Part shown: positions 33,301-43,400 of the stretch, piece after piece | Numbering within the stretch: position 1 is the stretch's first letter | Layout of the letters: each line of letters opens with the position of its first letter | Assembly: GCA_907163345.1 (NCBI GenBank) | Contig: CAJQUN010000001.1 | Location: 2,976,001-3,040,000 of the forward strand | Reading direction: 5' to 3' | From: Haberlea rhodopensis | Lineage: Eukaryota; Streptophyta; Magnoliopsida; Lamiales; Gesneriaceae | Length of the DNA: 64,000 nt | Program-made: the position numbers and the translations under genes | Notes under the pieces: generated by a model | The model's database searches: none | The model's input: only the letters and a program-made list of their open reading frames with translations | Told to the model about the DNA's origin: nothing

Positions 33301-36300
33301 AATGCTTCTACTTATTTGATTGAGTCGTCTGATTTATGGCATGATCATTTGGGTCATGTAAATTATAATTCACTTAGCAAATTAGTAAAGTTGAACTTAT
33401 TACCTTAAATGAATGTTAATTTAAAACATAAGTGTGAGAATTGTGCGGATGCTAAGTTAACGAAACCACCATTTCATTCAATCGAAAGAACAACAACTCT
33501 TCTTGAATTAATTCATACGGATCTATGTGATCTAAAGTTTGTGCAAACTAGAAGTGGGAAAAAATACTTCATTACTTTAATAAATGATTGTACAAGATAT
33601 TGTTATGTCTATTTGCTACTTAGCAAAGACGAGGCCTTGGAAGTGTTTAAACACTAAATGAATGAAGTTAAAAATCAACTAAGCAAAAAGATGAAGAATG
33701 TTCGAAGTGATAGAGGTGGAGAATATGGAGCACCGTTTGACGAATTTTGCTCTGAGTATGACATAATTCACCAAACAACTGCTCCATATTCACCACAGTC
33801 AAATGGTATTGCCGAACGTAAAAATCATACTCTGAAAGAGATGATGAATGCTATGTTGATAAGTTCTGGATTACCCCAAAACTTGTGGGGGGAAGCAACC
33901 AACTACATTCTAAACAAAACACCACACAAGAATAAGGATGAAACTTCTTATGAGTTATGGAAGGGTCACAAACCTTCCTACAAATACTTAAAAATGTGGT
34001 GCTTGGCTAAGGTAGAAGTACCAAAGCCAAAGCAAAAAAAAGATTGAGCCTAAAACAATAGATTGTGTATTTATTGGTTATGCTAATAATAGTAGTGCAT
34101 ATCGGTTTTTGGTACACAAATCTGAATAAGTGATGTGCATGAATGTACAATCATGGAATCAAGAAATGTGATATTTTGTGAAGAAATATTTCCTTACAAA
34201 TCAAACAAGGAAATAGGTCCTAAGAAAAGGATGTATGAAGTAGTTAACAATGACTCGAATGAAATTGAAGAGCCACGGCGTATCAAGAGGACCAAAGTGG
34301 CAAAGACTTATGGTTCTGACTCCATATCTTATGATCGGTTAGTGATGCATTATCTAACCCCGAGGCTCCTATGTGGAAAAAAGCTATTCATGGCGAGATT
34401 GAATCCATAATGCAAAACCATATGTTATGATTGCAGGATCGCGTTATAGGATGATTTACGATTCAAGGGTTACTATTCACCATGGGTTATTGTTCACGGC
34501 AGGGGTACTTTTCACGGTGGTGTTGGACGTGAATTTGGGGGAACAAAAGTTGGGGAAAAATAGAGATCGCAAAGAAGGTAGGAAACCTTCTTTTAGAAAA
34601 GATTTAATTCAAAACTCAAGTCTTAAATTTTATAAAGCAACAATCTCTCTATTTATAAAAATAGAGTCCAAAAAAATCTCCAAGAAACCAATCACTAAAA
34701 GCCATATGAAATCCTAGATAAACCAAATCCTATAAATTAAATAATAGATAACCCAAATCCTAATAGATATCAAAAAATCCTAATAAAAAATCCAATCTTC
34801 ATAAAATCTTCTCATCTCAATCTTGATCGGACTCATATCATGTGTTACACCATACTGGGAGTTGGTTGATCTTCCAAACGAGAGGATTTAGACAAAAAGA
34901 AGGTCTTGATTACTTTGACACATATTTTCGCCAGTCACAAGAATAACATCCATAAGAGTGATAATAGTTATCGCTGCTCTAAACAATTTAGAGATACATC
35001 AAATGGATGTTAAGACGACATTCCTTCATGGGGAACTTGAGGAAGAAATATATATGAAACAACCTGAAGGGGTCGTGGTTCCCGGACAAGAGAAGAAGGT
35101 ATGTAGACTCGTTAAGTTATTGTATGGGCTTAAGCAAGCACCAAAACAATGACATGAAAAGTTGACAAAACTATGTTGTCAAATGGTTTCAAAATAACGA
35201 GTGTGATAAATGTGTAATGAAAAACACATCTAAAGCATATGTGATAGTATGCTTGTATGCTGATGACATGCTCATAGTGGGAAACAATTTAGAAATCATC
35301 AATACAATAAAGAAAATGTTGACAAAACATTTAGCCGAATGAAACTAAAGTATCATGTTCGGGCTAAGGTCGCTTTGAGCATATTGGATATATAAAAGGT
35401 TCATTACTAGCTACATCGGTGGTTAAGAAGGCGTTGGGCCCGTAGAGGGTCGGTACGAATGTATGCTAGAGATCGCAGTGAGCATATAGATATTTGGACT
35501 GGAGTTGACAAAGAAAAATGAAGGACATGGGTAAAGTAAGTGTAATGCTTGGAATTAAAATTTCCAAGACATTTGAAGGCGAGTGTTGACGCAATCTCAT
35601 TATGTTGAGAAAATGCTAGAGAAATTTCTCGCATATGACACATCGTCAGTGAAAACACCATATGTTCCAAATATACACTTAGTTAAAAACAATGATGACC
35701 CTGTCATGCAATTGGAATACACAAGGAAAATTGGCAGTCTAATGTATCTCATGAACTGCACACGTCCTGACATTGCATATGCGGTTGGTAAACTAAGTAG
35801 GTTCACTAGTAATCCAAGTTTATGACCATTGGAAGATATTAACAAGGGTATTTAAATATTTAAGGTACACCTTAAGTTATGGATTGCATTATACAAGAAC
35901 CTGTTGTGTTAGAAGGATACATCGATGCTAATTGGATATCAGACACAAAAGATTCCAAGTCCACAAGTGGTTATGTGTTCACCGTTGGAGGGGCTGATGT
36001 GTTATGGAAATCTTCCAAACAAACTTGTATTGCTAGATCCACTATGGAATCCTAATTCATAGCCTTGGAAAAAACGGGTGAAGAAGACGAATAGCTTAGA
36101 AGTTTTTTGGAAGAAATTCATTGTTGAGAAAAACATGTGCCTGCAATTAAAATACATTGCGATAGCCAATCTGCTATAAGAAGGGCACATAGTAGCATGT
36201 ATAATGGTAAGTCTAGGCATATACGTCGTAGACACAATACCATTAAACAGTTGATCTCAAATGGCTACGTGAAGTCAAAGGAAAATATTGCGGATCCACT

Positions 36301-38104
36301 CACGAAAGGTTTGCCTAGAGATCAAGTATATAGTTTATTGAGGGGAATGTGGTTAAAACCCTATAATTCAAATCTCATAGTGAACCCAACCTTGTCGACC
36401 GAAGATCTCAAGATCTAGGTTCAAAATTGACAACTAAATTATGAGATTGTATAAACACCTTGGAGATCAATCTCCAACCCATTCCTATGATAAAGGCGTG
36501 TAGCCTGCAAAATAGGTACGATGATAAACAAAGGGCTTTTAATGATTCTTAAGACATAAGAATATGCTGGAGTACAGTGTGATACTCTTCTAGGAGATCA
36601 CCTAGAGATCACCTACGTAAGTGCGAAGTGTGGCCACTTCAAAGATGAAAATAACTTATGAAACCAAGTGTGGTCCATGGCCGAAACGGATACAACTGTA
36701 AGAAACCAATACGAATGTTGAATTGTTATGGTGTGGGTTCAATTGTCTAGGTTTACACCGATGACTAAATTGTTCAAGACTTTTAGTTCACTATTAAGTC
36801 AAGTAAATCCGATTGAATACTACTACAGAAGGTTCAAAGCCACAGTTACCTCTTCAGGTATCATAATAGTTCATTGAAGGCACTCAATTGCATCATGCAT
36901 TAATTTAATTCACGTGGGAGATTGTTGGGCGCGTATTAAATTACAATTAAGCTTCGGAGACCAAACGTCACGAATTGTATGTATGAGAGTACTGGAGGCC
37001 GCGATTAGTCGCCGATCGATCGCCGTATGTTGGGCGACTGATCGCGACTCAATGGGAAAAACACATTGAAAGTTACTGCATCGCGTGATCGATCGTGCGA
37101 TGCAGGATGTTGAAAATTAAGGGGCGATCGGTCGCGCCCTGTGCAGAATTTCGGGTTGTGTGCGTCCCTTCACGTTTTGATGCGGTTTTTCCTGAATTGT
37201 TGCCTCCAATTAGTGTCCCTAAGTGGCATTACTTGGTCTAATATATAAGAACAACCATGGATGGAAATCTCATATGATTTGCGAAAACCATATGAGATTC
37301 AAGACATTTGGTTCATCCTCTTCATTTCTCAAGTAGGGTGTTTTCAAACCTTTGTGGTTTGAAGATTTGTGATTTGGAGTACCCCTGTCACAAATCATAA
37401 GTCGTTATCTTAGGAGACAAATTGTCAATTAAACCGTAGCACCGTAGCGGGGCAATATTGTCTTAAGGACGGAGATTCCAAATCTCGCCTCGACAATCAT
37501 TTCTAAAAGTCATTGTTGTCTTGCTTGCTACTTCCTATAAGATACACACCCAGAAAATTTAATACTACAGTTAAAGATTACCACTCGATCTAGTAGTGAA
37601 TGTGGAGCTTCCGATGAAACGGTATTGAATTACTCGAGCTTGGGCTCGACAAGCTCAAAACCCAAGCATCAATCTAGTTTAATCTCAAGTATTATCTATA
37701 AAAAAAAAAGGAGTTGGACAAGGCAAAGGTTTAATTGCCTTACCTTTTACATAAAATGGGCTGTTCAAATACGTAATTTTAGAAGGTAAAACGCTAAGTG
37801 AATATGCAAAAATAACCATCATAATTTTTGTTCGAGATCAATACTGGAGACAGAGTAAAAAGTTAGCAAGCTTTTCTCATACAAATGCTCCAGCTACTCA
37901 AACACGTTCGAAGTCTAGTTCGACCAAGTTTTGATCGATTGGCCTGCGGGGACCCAGCTCTAGTCTGTGGGCACATCTGTAGTTAATGTCTTGGTCTCTA
38001 AATTAAGCTGTTTTTTAATATATGCCGTGTTTCGCTACGACAAAATAGGAGTTTATTGGAATAAAAAATGCCCCCTAACTTATTGATTTTTGTTATCAGC
38101 ATGA
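30395..38104 (+). CDS. RPL4: Plastid 50S ribosomal protein L4 (uL4c)
   Basis: Nuclear-encoded chloroplast ribosomal protein that binds 23S rRNA early in assembly and lines the exit tunnel. The start at 30395 (AAAATGGCAGC) opens a Ser/Thr-rich, acid-poor transit peptide of roughly 50 residues. The mature part has LPVLSFEGTQVG, the conserved tunnel-loop region (KPYPQKKTGRARRGS, RTPLRPGGGVIFGPKP), KEKRLAISTAISSAF, and an acidic end EEEDDFEEAGE. Exon 1 is 30395-31211 (272 codons plus one base), ending GAAG at a GTAACT donor. I infer a second exon from 38100: TTTTTGTTATCAG then CATGA, which completes GCA and TGA, giving 273 residues. If intron retention occurs, translation would stop at 31235-31237. 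The inferred intron of 6,888 bp holds a complete Copia insertion. Exon 1 is certain; the terminal exon is an inference. Confidence 0.88.
31437..32065 (+). repeat. 5' LTR of the Copia element
   Basis: 629-bp LTR. Contains GCGATCGATCGC near 31523 and again near 31600, and CGATCGGTCGC near 31621. An ATATATAAAGAAC stretch (31735-31750) is a plausible TATA box. A tract ending in ACTACA meets the internal region, which begins ATCTTAAGACAATATCAGC. Confidence 0.92.
32090..36418 (+). pseudogene. Copia gag-pol, multiply disrupted
   Basis: gag from 32090 (MASSRATTTPDHY, FNGNDFKRWQEKKLFYL). Zinc-knuckle start CYKCGK near 32770 is cut by TGA. The protease region is WFVDFGATRHVCSD near 32930, where the catalytic D-S-G triad reads D-F-G. 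The integrase has ELIHTDLCD, RSDRGGEYG and NGIAERKNHTLKE (33500-34000), so all three catalytic acids remain. The RT has QMDVKTTFLHGELEEEIYMKQ near 35000 and YADDMLIVG near 35260. RNase H has IHCDSQSAI, KSRHIRRRHNTI and NIADPLTKGLPRDQ, ending at the stop 36416-36418. Stops and shifts are frequent, and an RT segment around 34860-34940 is scrambled beside the nested solo LTR. Confidence 0.9.
34423..34849 (-). mobile_element. Solo LTR nested in the Copia element
   Basis: A 427-bp LTR-like unit with ends TGTTATGA and ATGTGTTACA, that is TGTAACAC .. CATAACA on the minus strand. It has a perfect 5-bp duplication CCATA (34418-34422 and 34850-34854). On the minus strand TTTTTATAAATAGAGAG (about 34650) looks like a TATA box. 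It splits the RT region of the host element. No internal region exists, so it is a recombination product of a full element from another family. Confidence 0.9.
36923..37569 (+). repeat. 3' LTR of the Copia element
   Basis: 647-bp LTR, homologous to 31437-32065 but with indels. It repeats the GCCGATCGATCGCC and GGCGATCGGTCGCG words (about 37010 and 37120) and ends TTTAATACTACA before the GTTAA duplication. Confidence 0.92.
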
Positions 38105-40425
38105 ACCAAGTTAGCAGGGGATTCTTAACAGAGTATGCTGCTACCTACATGTGGATTCGGGTTCTTTTTGTAGCGGCATTTCTTCCCGTTTAGTCTGAGT
38201 AATAATTTTTTACTTCACACCTCGAAATTCTTTAGTGTTGATGGTTGATACTGTTGTACGAAGGAGTATGATATGCGTATAATACTATGTTGCTGGTTAA
38301 TGCATAGTAATCAAAATAGAGCTTCTGTATCCCCTCCAGACCTTTTCTTTCTTTTTTCCCACTTTGCATGTATACCATGTTTTTAAATTTTTATGCATCC
38401 AATTAATTAACATAGTATTTGTTATATGCAAGTTAAGTTTCTGCCGTTTAGATCAAGAAATTTAAGCACCGGAAAATTGTATGGCTTGGTTCGGTAGACA
38501 AATAAATGGTCAATTCTCCTATGTTATATATTCGTTTGTAGCTGAATAATTGGACATGTTCAACAATGGTTAGCCTTCGAGTCAACTTGTACGTGCATAA
38601 ATTTGATGTCATTCAGTAACGACTGTTGTGTGAGTGACAAAGATTTCGATTCCTCCCATGGGGCTCGGATTTGTGAATAGAAATGATGTATGAGAGCTTT
38701 TCCTGGGTCCAACTAGGGGTGTAAACAAGCTGAATCGTGCCGAATATGCAGAAAATTTTAAGATTCGAGTTTGGCTCGAAATAGTTATATTCGAGCTCGA
38801 GTTTGATTCGAAGTTCGAATAGTTTTAAAAACTTGGCTCGAGTTCGGCTCGAAAGATTTGAATATGTTCGCGAGCTATTCGAACTATTGCTCGAAAATAA
38901 ATACCCGAAATGTTTGAAATATATTTATTAACATATAATTATATTATATTAATAAAATATCAAAGACTATCAAACAAAAGTAAATTGGGCTCGAAAAAAG
39001 TTCGATAATGTTCGAGTTCGGCTTGAATTCGAGAATTTTGAATACAAATCAAATACTTTTCGAGCCGGCTCGAAAAGTTCGTGAATATATTTGATTTGTT
39101 TACATCCCTGGGTCCAATCCAAACTTAAGTTAAAATAAGTTGAGGCCTGATTTGGCTATGGGGGAAATACTGAATGCCCCTCAAATTCTCTCATTTAGCC
39201 ATCCGTAGTGTTAATAGAATATATAGGATTATATCATATTTCCATTCTTTTCTTGAATCCAACGTCATCTGAAATACTATGCGCGGTCTACTCACCGAAA
39301 CATCATTTTTTGATCTGAATAGCAAAACAATGATGTTGCTAGATTTAAAGCAATAATAAGGTAAACTTTTCATATGTCCCATTCGATAGGAAGGGAATTA
39401 ATGAGCCATATAAATTAGGTCAAAAAAACCATTTCCATCCATACTACGCCTTATTCTTCACTCAGGCATTTGTTTCAACTATGCGAAGTTGGTGAGAAAT
39501 CGTGATCTTGCATTTACATAGTAACATTGTGTGGCAAAATCTTGAATTGAATGGCATGTTCGTACAGAAGATACGATGCCATTTTACGTCGTGTTGTAAC
39601 AAATTCGTTGAATTCAATTCCTGACACATAACAGATTATACTCCCCCAAATCGCCCCTTTCCAAATTATGTGTCGATACATGTTCCATGTATTAAAATCA
39701 ATCGGTCAGAGCACGGCCTTGATAAAGCTCGTATTTTATAGTATGAAATTTCAAATACAATTTGAATAAGAGATCGGAACAATGATTATCTGTTGTTGGG
39801 TTGATTTACAATGTCCAGAATGCTTAAACAATTCTCGTCTGTTCACAAGAGCAATCTACTGAAATTCGACATAGTACAGTAAGAGGGACATGTATTATGA
39901 TCATATATATACTCAACCTTGTTGGCTCCACGTATACACATGTAACGTACACCTTGGACAAACAAACAAGTCCAGACAACAAAGGGGCTTGTGGGATCCA
40001 TCTTTCTATATATAAGGAACTGGAATATACAACAATATGTTACTGATAGCTGAGTAAAGTGCAAATTAGTCACTACGGCCAGAAGGACCATACCCTGCAG
40101 CTGTGACCATCAGCCGATTTTCCCTTAAAAACATCGACTGCTTTCTTCCTATAGGCACTGCTATTTTGATCACTCTTTTTCCAACATAATGTCTTAAAAC
40201 TCGACTTTCCTCCAGCCACGTGATGATAACAATAATGGTTATCTTGTTGGAGACGTATGTATTATGCACAATACTGGCATAAGTAAAGCCATCCACCACC
40301 CAGTTTGTTGCTAGTGGTGTCCTTGGTGGCGTGAATGAACTTGATGCGATCTTGACCACATACCAAAGACGAGAGTTCAATCCAAACTCTGGTTTAGATT
40401 ATGGAGCTTTTCAGAGCAATACTCG
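38105..40425. other. Intergenic: RPL4 3' UTR, hAT copy 3, FtsH 3' UTR
   Basis: The first 250-300 bases look like the RPL4 3' UTR (no frame, T-rich). After the hAT element (38714-39110) the stretch is ordinary AT-rich sequence. The last few hundred bases before 40426 probably contain the FtsH 3' UTR, because the two genes converge here. A minus-strand frame at 40066-40380 has no recognisable domain, lies directly downstream of the FtsH stop, and is not called as a gene. Confidence 0.5.
38714..39110. mobile_element. hAT-type MITE, family A copy 3
   Basis: A 397-bp member of the family seen at 7732 and 23735, same orientation as copy 1. Ends TAGGGGTGTAAACAA and TTTGTTTACATCCCTG, so several terminal bases have drifted. 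The flanking 8-mers GGTCCAAC and GGTCCAAT differ at one base. The interior shows GGCTCGAAATAG and TTCGAGCTCGAG words. It is shorter and more decayed than the other two copies, hence probably the oldest. Confidence 0.88.
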
Positions 40426-43400
40426 CTATCTAGACTCTGTTTGCAGTGGAAGAACAGAACCTTGTTTTCCTCTGATGAAGAATGTCAACTCTGCAGGAGA
40501 AACCACCAATTTCAACCGTTCTTGAAGTTCTTCACCTTCTACTTTCTCTTTTTCTAAAATAAATGCAGTCAGATCACTATCACAATTCGTTTCGCCTTTT
40601 TCTTCTCTTTTACACATAGAAAAACCCAATAGATGATTATGCTTGTTTTAGAAAAAAAGAGATTTTTGCTTGCTTAAATTCTCTTCGAGGGGGCTAAAAA
40701 AGAGATCGATTGAGATGATCAAGAGAAGTTCAAGACTTTTTTATTTTATTTGGGGGTACTGCATGCTTAAACCAAAGTTGAAATAGCACCTGTTTTTTTA
40801 TCACAAAAAGAGCTCAGCAAAAGTCTTCTTTCTAACAAATGAGGATGCCAGATATTGTCTATGGGCTTTTTACTTGCTCACAACAGTAAATCATAAATTG
40901 TGTCAGCTTGGTTATTTTTCAGGATTCCATTGAAAAATGAAATCAGTAGCTAGGTTATCATCCCAGTTTTATCAAGGCATAGATTTCCAACGTTTCTATG
41001 GCTTCCAGGATTTTATTCATATATATATCACAGAAATATAGGAAACTAACGAAACAAAATATTATCACCTTCCAGATGCGCCCCAAGACCCTCCAAGACA
41101 GTAGGATTAGCACGAACAACCGAGAGTGCTACATCAAATGCCGATTGCAGTAAGGCTTTAACCTCTCTTTGAACGAGATCAACAAGGTGCCCCTATCAAG
41201 TTAATATGTACAATCAATTTGGGTGTTACGGAACATGTATAGAATCAAATAGTGGCGTAAATTCAAGAAAAAAACATGAGAATGCGTTGTAGTACTTGAT
41301 CCCTCCCCCAAGGTAGTGATCCCCCAGACTCGTCCATTCCACCAGCAGAAAGAGTTGCCAATGAGATAGGGCCTATAGTTTCGTTCAGACCATATTCAGC
41401 CACCGCTTTGTATGCCATATCTGTGGCTCGCCGAATATCATCAAGTGCACCTGTTGATACACGTCCAGAGTAGATAATCTCTTCCGCTGCACGACCACCG
41501 AGAAGAGTAACAAGGCGCCCACGCAACTCATCAACGAAGAGCAAATACCTATCTTCATTGGTTGGAGGCGTATAAGTAAACCCTAACGCTCCTCCAGATC
41601 TTGGTAAAATGCTCAGCTTCTGATGACAGAAATGATACATGGATTCTTATGTCAGGAAAAAATAAGCAGAAACAGTGTTGGGATGTTGAAGAAACTGAAA
41701 AACTGAAATCTTTTATTTTTCAATGAGAACATGAAAGATAAAAAGAACTTTATAAAGATGGATGTGAAACAATTCCAAACTGTTGATAAAGCACTTGCTT
41801 CTTTTCAAGTTAGGGCACAACATCTATGTTTGTGTTATTGTACGAACAAACTACTCGGAAACCTTTGAAATGGAATTATCTCGGAAATGAAAAAGGACAT
41901 CATGACCTTTATCTTTCTACCACCTAGAGCATTCGTTGGTCCAGAATTTCAAATTAATGACAACAATTAAACTTAACGCGTTAAAAAAATCGGAATTGCA
42001 TTCAATATTAATTATATAACTCCAATACGGAATACATTAAAAGCATGGATTTCACACTGTAACTCAAAATTAGAAGTGCTTTTTGTAAAGTCAAGGACTG
42101 ATATGAGGTGTGTTAATATGTCATACAAGCATGATATGCATTTTTACTAACTAGGAAACCTATAACATCGATGCTCTTCCCCAAAAAGGTAAATATCCTA
42201 TTGTTTCCAGTATTTCTTTTACGTATAAAGCTTATTAAAAAATTCCACCACACAACAGCGCCTCAGTGAACCATAGGGGACAAAAGGGTAAAACATAAAC
42301 CAAACCAAATATAATGCCGCATCTTAGAGTTACTACCTCGACCCGAGGTTGACCAGGAAGAAGATTTGCGACTGCAGTTCCCACAACAGCATGGCCAGCT
42401 TCATGCCGAGCAACAACAGCTTTCTCACTGCCCTGCAACTTGGCTGTCTTCTTCTCAATCCCCTATCATATAAAACAACACCGCGTAAAGAACTTGAGGA
42501 AACTAAAAAACCAAGCAAGCAGTGCTAAAGCCAATATGGCAAAAACAATGGTGTCACTGCTACACTTTTTGATTTTAAATTTTGTATTCCCTTCTTTTCA
42601 TTTAAAAACAAGCTAAGATCAAAATAAAACACAATGCCCGTGTAGTAAACAAGCTGAGCTCAATTAAGTACTATCTCAGCTTTGTTGATTGTGATACAAC
42701 ATGGCGCGACAATATATTAGTATGTGGGATAATCGTTTAAAGAGGTCAAAAGCAGTTAGTTTTCTATCCAAGAATCAAGGGGTTTTTGAAATGTAGATTT
42801 GCCCAGGCTGGAGCATGAGCATGGACTGAAGGTAGAAGATTGAGTAGAATGGAGATGCATATGGTGATGATATATTGGTAATAATTCCTGGAGTAGTGTT
42901 AGATCTGGAATTATTTCTTTCAAAGGTTCTGGCAACAAAACTCTAATTGCGCACAGGTTTAAATACCATGATAATAACGAATTATTATACAACCGAATAC
43001 ATGTAATATACACAGCTGCATCTAACTTGGATATCCAAACAAAATCAACAGACAAGAGAACTGCAAAAATACCTCCAACTAGTAATTAGTACACAAGAGA
43101 ATGGTGTATTCCATGAATGATAGGGGAAGAGAGTAGGTTTTACCGCTATCGACCTCTCTACTGCTTGAATGAAATCAATTTTCTCCACGACGATTTTATT
43201 GCTTCTTCCAGCCAATAAAGCAGCTTCATTTACCAAATTTGCCAGGTCAGCCCTGTACAATATACAAAATGAAGAAAATGCACTTTTCAAATAGTCTATA
43301 ATCAAACCCATCTCGCATCAAAATGACAAATAGATACCCAGTAAAACCAGTTGTTATAGAAGCAATATCACCCAAAACAACATCCTCGGCAAGAGGAAGT

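Larger units (their letters stand above)
31437..37569 (+). mobile_element. Complete Ty1/Copia element in the RPL4 intron
   Basis: LTRs at 31437-32065 and 36923-37569, both TGTTGG .. ACTACA, with a perfect 5-bp target duplication GTTAA (31432-31436 and 37570-37574). The internal order gag, protease, integrase, RT, RNase H is that of Copia. A purine-rich tract (GTGGGAGAT) precedes the 3' LTR. The two LTRs differ by many substitutions and several indels, and every ORF is broken, so the insertion is old. A solo LTR is nested at 34423-34849. About 500 bp between the RNase H end (36418) and the 3' LTR carry no recognisable protein. Confidence 0.95.

Noticed and set aside
32926..36418. Functional Copia polyprotein
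   Set aside because: Multiple stops and shifts, a D-F-G protease site and an RT split by a solo LTR make it inactive.
40066..40380. Minus-strand frame of 104 codons downstream of the FtsH stop as a separate gene
   Set aside because: No recognisable domain, and it lies where the FtsH 3' UTR should be.
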